Shown here: positions 1 through 31,267 of the stretch, piece by piece
Position numbering within the stretch: position 1 is the first letter of the stretch
How the letters are laid out: each line of letters starts with the position of its first letter
DNA from: Phoronis australis
Lineage: Eukaryota; Phoronida; Phoronidae
Reading direction: 5' to 3'
DNA length: 50,926 nt
NCBI GenBank assembly: GCA_002633005.1
Contig: NMRA01000220.1
Coordinates: 337,640 to 388,565, forward strand
The notes under the pieces: model-generated
Told to the model about the DNA's origin: nothing
Databases searched by the model: none
What the model saw: only the letters and a program-made list of their open reading frames with translations
Program-made: the position numbers and the translations under genes

Positions 1-1106
1 ATGACCTACTTATAACCATACCTTGAAAATTTAGGCCCCTGTGCTTCTTCACTATACCCGAGGCCTTTGGCTCGTTACCGGTGTCGCCTGATGAGACAGC
101 GTGTCCACTGGGCAACGCTAACTCTTGGTCGCATAGGACGCCAATTTCATGGTAATTCACACATTTTGCGCAAATTTATTTCTTGCCACATTTTGCCAAT
201 CAGTATTTTAACAAAACCCAAACTGTAAATTCAAGAGTGGTCAAAAAATTCGCAATAGATGCCTGGCGCGTTAGTGAATCTCTGCACTCTTAACGGCCCG
301 CAGTTTTTCGTGTGCACCCTAAGCTTTGAGTAGCCCAACGACACCTGGAATACTTTGAACATAGCCTACTGGGGCCCCGCACGTTGGACCCTCATTAGTA
401 CACATATTGAAAATCGGGCGGGGCCGCAACACAAACTTTCCAAATCGGGTTTCGCATCATCAGTGCTTCCATAGGCATAGAAATGACCGTTTCTTGTTTT
501 GGTGCCTCTAAAAATGCTGTGGGTGCAGGATCTCAAAAACTCGGGACCAATAGCATGTGCTACTTCTGCTACATTGTTCATCGGACACTGACTGTAACGC
601 GAGATAACGCGAAGTTGTTGCCATGCGGCGCATAGCTGGCCAGGGAAGATTTTATAGTTACCTAGGGATATAGTATCTTTGACACATCTACTTTTACCCA
701 ACCAGAACCGGTTATGTAATAAAGTGAATATCTTCCGAATGAGTCCGTGGAACAGTTTGTCCCATTTGGTGCGTCAGTTGCTCTGTTTTATAGCAATTAA
801 TAAGCCTCATTTCAGAAAATGTAGAAAATTCACGAATTAACAGTAATACAAAGTTCATGTTGCAGGTTAGGGCTCTTATTCAGACTGACCATGAATGTTA
901 TATAGATGTTGAGGAAGATTGTCCTCCGGCAAAATGAAGTCAGTCAAAGTACAAAAGCGTTAGCATGAATGCGAATGGCCTACAGCTTTAGATTTAGTAC
1001 CCCTTAGTACTAATGTACTTATTGTCCTCCTTTTGATGAAAAGATCGTCCTGGAAACAATTAGTGGTCGGATGGACTTGTACTTCAGGCCAATTGTTATA
1101 TAAGTT

Positions 1107-1311
1107 CTATTTATTAAAGCAATAATTCGCTCTTTATTCTAACAATAATTCTTCAGTCATAAAAAGCCAGGAATAGTTTCTGTTATAAACATTTATTACT
1201 GGAATAAATATTAATTACAGTAAAACTATTTATTTCAGTAATTATTCATGGTTTCTCGTTGACTAAAAAATATCACTGCAATAAGTCGAGAATTATTACA
1301 GTAATAAATCG
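1107..1311. mobile_element. AT-rich palindromic MITE-like element
   Basis: Inverted termini of about 25 bp (ATTTATTA, then AATAATTC and CTC at 1107-1131; its reverse complement, imperfect, at 1288-1311) enclose several internal copies of TTATTACTG and CAGTAATAA. The whole can fold on itself. No coding potential. Family not assigned. Confidence 0.45.
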
Positions 1312-2103
1312 GGCTTTTGTCGCACTTATGCTATGATAGACGTGTAGTTGCATCGTGCACAATTGATACCGCCGCTCTAGAACATTTCAACCAAAAGAGA
1401 GCGCTTCGATAGACCATTCAGGTCAATGCGTGGGCGGACAGACTGGCGGACCCAGTTGTATTTCTCGGTCCCTGTATTTTCATTTGATTAGCTTGACACT
1501 ATTGTAGTATGCGCTCGATATCTCGCCTAATCTGCTGCAAGCGTGAATTATGCGCCTAGACTTGCGTGTCTGGCGTGAAGCAAGATTAAAATTTAACGAT
1601 TGTTTCGCATGAGCGGCATTCAAAATTTAAGACCGACTGCAGAAAATAGATTCCAGCACTGGTTGTCAAAACGGTTTTTACTACTAGAAACGAGAAAATA
1701 AGCCTCGCTATGCACGCAGAAATACTGAACGCCTGGTTATTTCGTATCGTATATTGTAAACTGGTTAAGTGCAAATGACGTATCATTCCCGGGGAATTGT
1801 CGACACGGCTAATGTATGTCGGCGTTTTATGAATCGATGCAAGAAATGATGATAACCAATTTATGAATGAAATGTCACCTTATCAACGTCTCAAAATAAA
1901 TTTGTCAGACCAAGAAGCATGGCTGCTTTTAGACAATACATGACGCACGGTATTAAACCATAGCCTGGCTGTACAGCCTTTCTGTTTATAATCGGTTAAT
2001 TCTAGCAAAAATTGATTTTTCAATATTGTATCTTGAATCGTCGCCCTTTCGATCCCCATGTTAAGTCAACCCGGCACGTGCCCAGGAGTTGAGGCGAGTA
2101 TTG

Positions 2104-2147
2104 ATTGGTTGGCGCTGTAAATTGATCCTGTTCACTTTATTATAATA
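2104..2147 (+). promoter_or_regulatory. possible G-alpha-o core promoter (ATTGG box and TATA-like)
   Basis: An inverted CCAAT box (ATTGG at 2104-2108) lies about 33 bp before a TATAATA sequence (2141-2147), some 230 bp upstream of the G-alpha-o start codon. Spacing and position fit a promoter, but the motifs are short and common. No transcript evidence is available, and this may be chance. Confidence 0.2.
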
Positions 2148-2378
2148 TGGCTCTCTCGTTCTGCGGTTCTGGATGGTGAAACAACTGTAGTTGGAACGTA
2201 CGAGATAAAACAATATTTTTCAATGCATATCCTCTAGGATTGTTCATGGAATATCCTAACAGTACCGTGTAAGGCAGGATTTACTTCAAGACGGCCAACG
2301 TATTGTCGGGGAAACAGAAGGGCGTTTCCTTGGATATCGATATTGTGGAGTAAAAAATTCACAGAATCAACGCTCAAA

Positions 2379-22782
<20,404 letters not shown>

Positions 22783-23228
22783 GTGTAGTGCACGGCAATT
22801 GTCAGACTGTCAGCGTTTAATGCAAATAATGCGATCAATTTGCCTGATGCACGTTGTATGGGACTCCTCTACGGCTTATGTCTTTGCAGTGGAGACTACC
22901 TCGACCTCCGGTCACCGCCGCGCTCGCGCGCGTGCTTAGGTGGCGATGATAGGCTGTACGCGCCGAGAGCTCTTCACTGAGGAGGCTAATTTTTTTAGTC
23001 TTTCCGATTAATGATAGTTCGCCTTAAGACTTCTGGGCGTATATGTTTATTAAATGTTTTAACTCAAGGTCGTTAAATGCTCCTTAGGTTTTTAGATGTA
23101 AATTTCCATTTGATAGACTGCATGGTAAGTGTGAACCGATGTTTTGTCTTCAGCTTCAATTATGTGTCGCGGTGCGTACCGAGGAAGCTTTCTTGCACGT
23201 TGTTTTGATCAGATGGGAGACTCGATGG

Positions 23229-23242
23229 CCACTAGGTGGCGC
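23229..23242 (+). promoter_or_regulatory. single CTCF-core-like site 3' of G-alpha-o
   Basis: CCACTAGGTGGCGC fits the CTCF core consensus CCASYAGRKGGCRS at all 14 positions. It lies 447 bp past the G-alpha-o stop codon, between that gene and the next candidate gene. Binding is inferred. Confidence 0.45.
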
Positions 23243-24709
23243 TTATGAAGAAAGGAGCCTCTTTTGAGGTCTGAGTAGATTGAAGTCGGAAAGCAATCGC
23301 GGAATGAGGGTTCACGTCACTGTCTGAATCCTCGCGTGGTCGCTGTAATACGGTTATTTCACTTACGGCATACAGTGAATTGCATGCACTCATTCCGATA
23401 TGGTGTAAATTCAAGAGAACTCGGCAAGGTGTGATGTAGCAAGCGAACATAGATCTACAGTTACAATGTTGTTTTAACGAATATAGAGTTTGATGCATTG
23501 ATTAGCACTTCAGTTTTGTACAAATTTTCTCTTGGGAACTATTTATTTCTTTTGATTGCAGCGACAATAAGAAATTGTATGGTTAAATCTGTTATACCAG
23601 TACAGTGATTTGTCTTAGCAATGTGATAATGAGCAAACCTCTTGAAATTAACAATGATAGACCTTGAGAATCTGCCCGGGTCATGCAATATTTATTGTCA
23701 TTTAGACGATGTTCTCTCTTACGCGTGTAGGCCCTACTCATCAATAGTTTACTTGTTTTTTTGTTTCTTTTTTAATTTTTACACTTTTACTTGTCCACTG
23801 ATATTGATGTCCTTTTCTGGTCTCACTTCGACCAGAGTAAACGTGCTTGTTAGTTTTTACTAAGTGTCCCCTCACTTCAGGCACCACCGTGGTAGAAAGA
23901 CACAGAAGCCGGGAAACAAATCTGTCAGTGAGACTCTGTGTTTGTTTATTCGTTTTATAATAATCTGCACGTTTAGCATCTTCGTAGATTGGGCATTGCT
24001 CTGTCTGGAGTCAGAGTTGTTTTTTGAAAGCGTCTGCCGTGACGACCGCTACGGAAACGACTGTGCGAAGTTGCGGTCAGATGCCGATCTCTTGTGCGAT
24101 CTTCGTGGCTGTCAAAAGGGGGCAGTGCACTGCAGTCTGTAGTTTGTGCTCGGCAAGCCTTTCGCGTTGATCCCGTTTTCTCTGTGTATATAAAAGATAG
24201 AGATTGCTTACTGCCGTGAACGAACATGCGAGAATCACATAATGTATGAAGTAGCTGTGTTAGACGTTGGTTGTTACTAACAACTTACTGTTCGTATTAC
24301 TGTTGTTTCTTGTTCAACGTCGGCAATTGCTCAACCCAAATTCTGCGTCGCAGTCAGCCGTCCATTGCCGCAGTGCTTCCGTTTCGAGTGTTTACTCCTC
24401 GGTTATAACTTGTATTTATATGGAATTTTAATTTATGATTCGCCAAACTCGTAGAATAACGTGTCCGGTAGTTATTTAGTTCATCGAGGAGTAGATTACT
24501 TGCCTGCGAACTGCTCGTTTCGTTGAAAGTACTCTGTGGTTGGACTGGATTCTTTCGAAAAAAAATAACCAACATATTTTTGACATTGGCGCCAATCAAC
24601 TTGTCACTTTGTGGGAGGGTGGATTTCTTGTAATTGCTGTTCGTTGATTTTACAGAGGCAACAGTATTAATAATATAATAATTACTGTTCTGTGTTGTGC
24701 TCTTCATGA

Positions 24710-24715
24710 AATAAA
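24710..24715 (+). terminator. candidate poly(A) signal for G-alpha-o
   Basis: AATAAA about 1.9 kb after the stop codon, followed within 30 bp by a GT-rich stretch. It is a good-looking AATAAA 3' of exon 8; ATTAAA variants occur earlier. The true 3' end is not determined from sequence. Confidence 0.25.
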
Positions 24716-25442
24716 ATGTTAGTACTAAATCAAGTTGTTTTCACAATGCACAATGCGTGTCCAACGTCACCATCTGAAAAACAGGAGACTCTTTAGATTG
24801 TTTGACCCAGGATGGGTTTGGGAGTCCCAGCCATTCCGATTCAGTACCAGGGCACACATCACCAGTCGGCCTTATATGCTGATTTTGGCCATTCAGGTCC
24901 GGTGCAGATAGAGGCATGTTTGGGAAACACTGATTGAAAATGCTTCGGTCTTGAGACGGTTTGTCAGCAAAACAAAAATGGCCGAGTAAGGGTTTCCGGG
25001 TACCATACTTGCATACATATCACCAACCCTTATGATGATTTCTTATTGGCTCGACGATTGCGTCGTTAGAGAACATTTGAAATTCAACGGCCTTCTATTC
25101 GAATATAACGTCATACCGTTTCTTCGGATGTACGCATGTAGGGTTGTAATTTTCTTGGTTTTCTGCCTGTCAGACATCAGTAATGAGCAAAATGTTACTG
25201 TAACATGATGTCTATACAAAAGAAAATACATTACACAACAGTGGTGACATTATTACTGTGGCTGCACCGCCGTTCACCGGTCCTGTTGCGGCGGCAACCG
25301 GCTGAAAATACGTCATCGTGAACCATGCAGTCTTAGACCTCAACTGGAGTGCATTCACAGCGTTGACGCTGGAACCTTGCCACTCAAGTGACAACGCAAG
25401 ACTTCGCGAGATATGGCTCTGCAAGTGAGGTATATTACTCAC

Positions 25443-25517
25443 GTCGTCCCCCGTTAACCCGGTGGATAAACCGGCGAAGTGAATCAAGAGCAACCCGGCT
25501 ACGATTTTAATCTTCAT
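25443..25517 (-). CDS. candidate signal-peptide first exon of an unidentified secreted or membrane protein
   Basis: ATG at 25517 opens MKIKIVAGLLLIHFAGLSTG followed by LTGDD. This is a textbook signal peptide: a basic start, a hydrophobic core of about 13 residues, then small residues for cleavage. It is followed in phase 0 by a consensus donor GTGAGT. Without splicing, the frame runs on to 25212 (101 aa in all), with a composition that also looks protein-like. No partner exon was recognised on the - strand below it. It could be a real first exon, a short secreted protein or chance; the family is unknown. Confidence 0.4.
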
Positions 25518-25849
25518 AAACGTAGAAACAAAACGAAACACTTGTTGACGTTCATATTCAAGTTCACATTAATACTTTTGTTTATGCCAAAATGTGAACG
25601 GGCTGTCAAGGTCATACTTATTTTAAAGCTGTACACCCGCGCTTGTTTTCGTCAAGGAAGTGAACTTTTGATGTGGACCACTTTTCTTTCTGAAATTGGT
25701 CTCGTACTCAGATTACTTAGCATGGAAATAACTGACAGTTTGTTTTTTTAAGGACCGTACTTGCCAACTTGTAATGCCTAGTCTCAAACAATGGGGTGCC
25801 GTCAAAGTTTTTTTGAAGCCCCTTAAGTCACCTTGGGGCTAGCGGTCTA

Positions 25850-26023
25850 AATCAAAACATAGGTATTTTCAGAGTGGTCAAGGGGGTCCGGAGCCCCCGT
25901 TTTCCCTTGATTGCAGTGATAACAAATCTAGAATTTTCAAATTGTTGACTCGGACCCTCCTTTTAACAAAAAATCCTTGATCCGACCCCCCATTTTAAAA
26001 TACCCTGGGCCTGGATCCGCGCC
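25850..26023. mobile_element. truncated or diverged relative of the CAGGGGCGGATCC element
   Basis: Ends with CCTGGATCCGCGCCTG, like the right terminus of the element at 5298-5458, after a G-rich/C-rich inverted block (ggggtccggagccccc). A clear left end was not found. Confidence 0.35.
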
Positions 26024-26711
26024 TGCAAAAGTAGTTTTTTGTGAGGGAGGGATGTTTATGATAGTGTGATCACGTGCGCTATCTCCCGAAGTCTTGCGTG
26101 TTCTTGAGAAAATTCTCGCCTCTACGGAACGCACGTCTGTTTAGGCAGGAAAGCTTCCTTACAAAGTCATGGATTAGTAAGTAATAAACGCGAGCTTCGA
26201 TTTTACTGCCCAAACTACGCATGTTTGGTATTATTGTTGGGTGGTAGGCCTATAGACTTCTTGAAGTGCTTTGACCAGAGCTATAAAACGACAATATCGG
26301 TTGTTTTATCTGTGAAACCATGGCCGGTGTCTTTTCTATTTAAGGTTATATAAGACTCTGGTGTAAATTATCCAACTGAAGTTTGGTAAAGTTCAGAACA
26401 TCACATTTCAATCGGACTCTAGTGTAACTTTCAGATTTTATACTTCACCCACGTATAATGTATTCTCCAACTGAAAGCGTTGTTGTTATAAAATGTGGCT
26501 ACTTTTGCATAAGGAGGTACACAAAGTAGGACTTCTTAAATTTTTCTGAAAAATTCAAATTGCATAACGAAATGATAATTTAGAAAACTTCAACACAATG
26601 AGAGACTGCATCTAGAACATTTATATCAAACTGATCAATCTAATCACGTTGATTTGCTATGAATGAGGCTTAATTGGCGAAATTTGTAGACATGGTCAAC
26701 GGTAATCCAAT

Positions 26712-26722
26712 GGGGGGGGGGG
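26712..26722 (+). repeat. G homopolymer run
   Basis: Eleven G in a row. Length is likely polymorphic or error-prone. Confidence 0.8.
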
Positions 26723-26880
26723 TTCGTATAAAGTTACAAATCAAATTTTAAAAGCTAATCTATTTTCAGCAAATATGCAGTTACTGCGATAAAATTTATA
26801 GTTCTTCTAGATATTTGACTAAATACTGTCCTTCATAGCTTCTTAGGCTAAAAATACATGTACTTTCACATTTAACGCGT

Positions 26881-26950
26881 GGAGTTTGGTTCAGCGACAG
26901 CGCTTCCAGTGCCACTGCGCTCGGGTTACAGGGATTCGATTCCGTGCTAT
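26881..26950 (+). other. tRNA-like Pol III box pair (possible SINE head)
   Basis: An A-box-like TGGTTCAGCGACAG at 26887 and a B-box-like GATTCGATTCC at 26933-26943 are spaced as in a tRNA. The acceptor stem does not pair, so this is not a functional tRNA; it may be a tRNA-derived SINE relic or chance. Confidence 0.25.
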
Positions 26951-27930
26951 TGTTATTTCAGTTCTCGTTATTTTCATCGCCAAAAATGCCCCTGAAAGTC
27001 ACATTGTGTGATAACACGCCATTTCATTGGCCGAAACAACTGGGCAAATGTTTCAAATTCTGGGCAATGAGAAGACACGATTACATTGTATGTGTCAAGA
27101 GCGTTTACTGACGTAGGCGTGGAAATAGCCAATCAAAGTTTTACAGTCTCTAGTTGAGGCTGTGGAAAAATCTGTCAGATCTCGGCAAGTCTGTGCACGT
27201 GTATTCCATAGGTCAGGGCCCAGGGTCTAATCGTTGCACTCAAACTTGTACTTGAAATTATTTTTTACATTTTTCGCTAATGAGTCCGGGCGCTTATTGT
27301 TCTGTGCTCGAGTAGGACCTATATCACGATTCGTGCAAATGACTGTCACTTCTAGTGCAAGTTCGCACTAGACGATTAGATTCCACCTACAAACTGGCGA
27401 AAAAATCATAGATTTCAAGTAAAAACAAAGATTTTGAATTAAGACTCGAACTTAAAAACTTAAATGTTTGGGATCTAAATTGCTAACTAGGATTAGAGTC
27501 ATCAAGGTCAACTATATTACATACTTGGAAAATAATAGTCATCACTTACCTTGAGCTTGTACGCAAGCAGAACAAAAATGTTGAAAATAATCTCGAGTTC
27601 TATTCCCAGTACAAAGATTAGACCTCGCGCACATGTCAAGTTCAAAACCTCTCTACAGTCTCTGTCAATTCTAGCGAGAAAGGCAAAACCAAGCAAAATC
27701 ACACAAGTTAAAAGGCTTCGCCATGCGACAAAAAGACATTGTCTTCATCCTGCCTTGACTACGACCAAGATGCAATGTGAATAAGAAACTTGATGCGGTT
27801 ATATTATCCAGCATTTCATCCAAGAAGTGAACTTTAAACATGCACCTTACTCAGATCAAAAGTGATTTCTGAGTTTGCAGAGAACGACAGCTCGCCCGCC
27901 ATTCGTCGAAATATTTGTCCTATAAAATAA

Positions 27931-28007
27931 CACGCTGTGACAAGCCAACTTGTAGAGTCTCATCTCAAGTAATAACGAGTTGTCAGTTCTTTATCCCTCA
28001 GTGAAAT
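27931..28007 (+). repeat. dispersed repeat pair, copy 2
   Basis: Partner of 19531-19606: CACGCTGTGACAAG, CTTGTAGAG, CTCAAGTAATAAC, TGTCAGTTCTTT. Same orientation. Confidence 0.5.
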
Positions 28008-28421
28008 AATATTGGTTTTGTGATGCAAGGCGAGTATATAGCAGTTTTAACGAGTTCAGCACACAACTTTACCGAAATAAATGCCTGGCAAAACAAATCT
28101 GCAATAGATTTCAGTTTTATGTTTTACCCGCATTGGCGCATCGCTAGGTCAAGTTTTTTCTTAAGCTGAATTGACATGATGTCATACACCAGTTAGTTTA
28201 TCATCTGGCCTAAAGTGCGACCATGTAAAAATTGTGCAAAGCCTTCATTTCGTATTGGTCGAAATCACAACCACACCGTCCAGCGTTGCTAATATCTTAC
28301 ACCATGCGTGCGTTCTGTAACGCTAGGACCTAGCTAAAACCTAGTCAAAGTCACGTGTTTTCCTACACGGCAATATTGCACGTAATCTCGCGAAGTCTTC
28401 CCTTCTAATGATGTGTTGGCG

Positions 28422-29325
28422 TTAAAGGCGAAGGCAACCTTTTTTCATGTCATTTTTAGCAAAAAAAAAAGGTTCGTTGATGATCCCAGACATATTTTTC
28501 ATTTAATTACAGCTTTTTGTAATTTAAACAGTTACTCGTCGTTTACTTCTGAAGTGACGTTTTGGGAGGCAAGTATTTCGCGCCAATTTCTTTTCATATA
28601 GTCTGACTGTGAGAGCTACCTCTGCTGTGATTAGTCCGGTCGTCGTTTGCTTTTGTTTACGAGTCAGTCAACATGCCACCCTGTTGCTGCGAACCGAGAT
28701 GTACTCATTGTCGTCTCATGGACAGAGGAACAATTGTCCCACTTGCCCGAGTGTCCTGGCCGCGACACACTCCCACTCGATGGTGACTCGAACGCACAAA
28801 CTGCTTACACCCCGCCGTGTGACTCCCTCGCCACACACCAGGCTCCTTCTAAATAGCTCCATAATTTAGACAAGTCCTCAATAAACTTATCAAACTTTGG
28901 CTCACCGATTTATTCATTGGACGACGAACTGTCCTCTTCACTGGGTGTCAAACGGGGACTGTATTCACTCTCCGTCTACTCAACATCGCAGCAGGGCTGC
29001 TTACAGGCTCTGGGCGATAATGAGTACATCCCGGTACGCAGCATCAGTGTAGCATGTTGACTGACTGGTAAACAAAAGCGAACGACAACCAAACTTGTCA
29101 CAGCCGAGGTATAACAATGACTGACTCGGCAGCTCTCGCAGTCATACTTTATGAAAAGAAATTGGCGCGAAATTCTTGCCTCCCAAAACGTCATTTCCGG
29201 AGTAAAAGACGAATAATTAATTAAATTACGAAAAGCTGAAATTAAGTGAAAAATATGTCTGGGATAACCAAGCAACCTTATTTTTGCTAAAAAATGACAT
29301 GAAAAAAGGTTGCATTTCCCTTTAA
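28422..29325. mobile_element. inverted repeat with ~300-bp arms and ~300-bp spacer (foldback-type)
   Basis: The left arm 28422-28713 and the right arm 29014-29325 (reverse complement) align over nearly their whole length with scattered changes and a ~20-bp insertion. Both arms keep the same block: TGACGTTTTGGGAGGCAAG, then TTTCGCGCCAA (28576-28586 and 29162-29172) and TTTCTTTTCATA. Short frames in the arms translate similarly but have no recognised homologue. The spacer has AATAAA at 28880. It may be a foldback element or an inverted duplication of a regulatory or small transcribed unit. Confidence 0.65.
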
Positions 29326-29894
29326 TGAAAGGGAGGCTTGTCTCTGGATAGTATATACAGAGCTTATCTCGGTCCCCGCAACATGACTTCGAAATAAGTA
29401 GCGCAATGAAAATCCAGATATTTAGTAATTTTATTCTCTTGAGCATTTTCGCTGAGCACAATCAAAAGGAAAACAAACAAATATAAAATGCTTAAAGATA
29501 TTGAGAGACGTCAAATTCATTCATACCCAATTAGTCTGTTCCAGGCAAATTGAAAACCATAAACCTTAACAAAAACATAATCGCAAAATTATCATCAACT
29601 AGTAAGCACGTTAACTCTAAGAAAACCATTACGGTATTTTAACAACGAAATTGTTGAACAAAAGTAGACATAAATTTGGCGTCATTTAAGGCAAAGGAAA
29701 ACAATAATAAAAAACATAGCAACAACGAAATATTAAAACACAACCAAGTAACTTAATGTACATAAATATTCGCAAACATTTAGATCTGACCGTTAGATAC
29801 CAGCAAGTATAAAGTATCCCGCACAAAGCACTATTTAATCTGATGGCACGGGCAGTTTTACAACCCTTTTGTGGTTTAGAACTGTAACACGTAA

Positions 29895-29970
29895 CATGGG
29901 CGGCACATCACTGAAAAAAGTGGGGGGGTTATAGCCCCCCCTCCCAGTCCCCTACGGTGCTCCGCCCATG
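29895..29970 (+). mobile_element. ~76-bp GGGCGG-ended palindromic element, copy 2
   Basis: Has perfect 9-bp inverted ends CATGGGCGG and CCGCCCATG around ACTGAAAAAAGTGGGG, a TATAGCCCCCC block and CCCAGTCCCCTACGGTGC. It is the best-preserved copy of the family in this window. Confidence 0.65.
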
Positions 29971-30701
29971 CATTAATATGGACAATTCTAAAGCCATTGC
30001 GGGAAAGAAGCTCACTATGTATGATTACAAAATGGCGGGGATATACCTTCGACGTACGCAGTGGGCGATAGAAAACCAGGCAACCGGCCTAACTGAAAAC
30101 AAAAGTCAGACGTCTTGACAGACTTACATGAGAAGAACTATCCTTCCTTTGGGAACACGAACTATTACAAAACAGTCACCACAATACTTAAAATTCGATT
30201 GGTGATTTACATCATGAAAGGATCAAGTACTTCCAAAATATCAGTAATGACAAACATTCCGCATATACATCTGCAGGTAAATTATGTACATTACACATAC
30301 CACGGTATTCGTCCGGACATGACTACATATGCTTGTAAAGGGGTCGAGAAACTACGAAAACAATGAGGATGAGGTGCTTAAAATGTGAGCCTGTAGCGAC
30401 ATTGAGCACAGGGTTTCTAGAAACCCGTGTGTCACGTTTAAGATCCACAAGGTAACATGCAATTAACCCGTTCAGTCGACATCTTACTTGATTTACGCTC
30501 TGTACTATCCTGCCTATAGCTACAGGAAAGCGAGAGAAGGAACAGATTGCATTGATTCGCCATGGTCGAAGACAAGATCTCGAACATAAATAAATATTTG
30601 AGGGTTCCGGACAGATACACTTATATATATGTACACAGGCATATCAGTCATACCAGACACTCAATTTGTATGTCATGTTTAATGTTCCAGACCCATATGT
30701 T

Positions 30702-30707
30702 TTTATT
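30702..30707 (-). terminator. candidate poly(A) signal for the F-box gene
   Basis: AATAAA on the - strand about 560 bp past the F-box gene stop codon. It fits a short 3'UTR; no other evidence. Confidence 0.25.
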
Positions 30708-31267
30708 TGTTTTTTACCTGCATTCACTTCTGTTCTGCATTGCACTGCATTAAAAAGTTACTATCTTTATAAACAGTTACATTAATAAATAAATATTTTT
30801 ATATATGTATATCAATAAAAACTACTTTCCTAAACGTCAAACTTTCTCGGTAGGATGCTTATTGAACGCAGGACCACAGTTAACTCCACTCAGTCAGATT
30901 CTGTTACACTCAGGGGTAATCAAGAAGCTGCCACGCCATCTACCCTCCAGGCTAGGAACCAGCCAGTAACACTCTACTAGTGTTTTTTACAGCCCCTCTC
31001 GTGGCACGGTTTGTAGAAATGATTAGAACATGCCTATGAGCAATGAATATACATGATTATCTATTTCTAATAGTAAATCAACCACCATACCAAAAACATA
31101 TGCCAAAAGTCAGCCTACATACTAAGCCTATGGAAACCTTACTGCCAATAACAAAACATAGGACACATTTATGCCTGAACATCCCATGGACACCAGCTTA
31201 GTAGATCATGCACATGCTGAATGTTTCAATCAGATGCATCCCAACCAATTCATGCAGATTCGTGGTT

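Larger units (their letters stand above)
1..2340. other. upstream intergenic region of G-alpha-o
   Basis: No coding exon recognised; reading frames here are short and without motifs. Apart from the palindromic element at 1107-1311 and the weak promoter motifs near 2.1 kb, nothing stands out. Confidence 0.5.
22783..31267. other. region between G-alpha-o and the F-box gene
   Basis: Probably the G-alpha-o 3'UTR at its start. The only protein-coding candidate is the signal-peptide exon at 25443-25517 (-). It also holds a CTCF-like site, the foldback repeat and two MITE remnants. Other frames look random. Confidence 0.5.

Noticed and set aside
2343-2378. Upstream extension of the G-alpha-o reading frame before MGCS
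   Set aside because: The extended frame would begin at TTG, not ATG, and G-alpha-o proteins start at MGC, which is needed for lipid anchoring.
24354-24707. 117-aa - strand frame, Ser/Asn-rich
   Set aside because: Low-complexity composition, no motif, and it lies antisense in the probable G-alpha-o 3'UTR.
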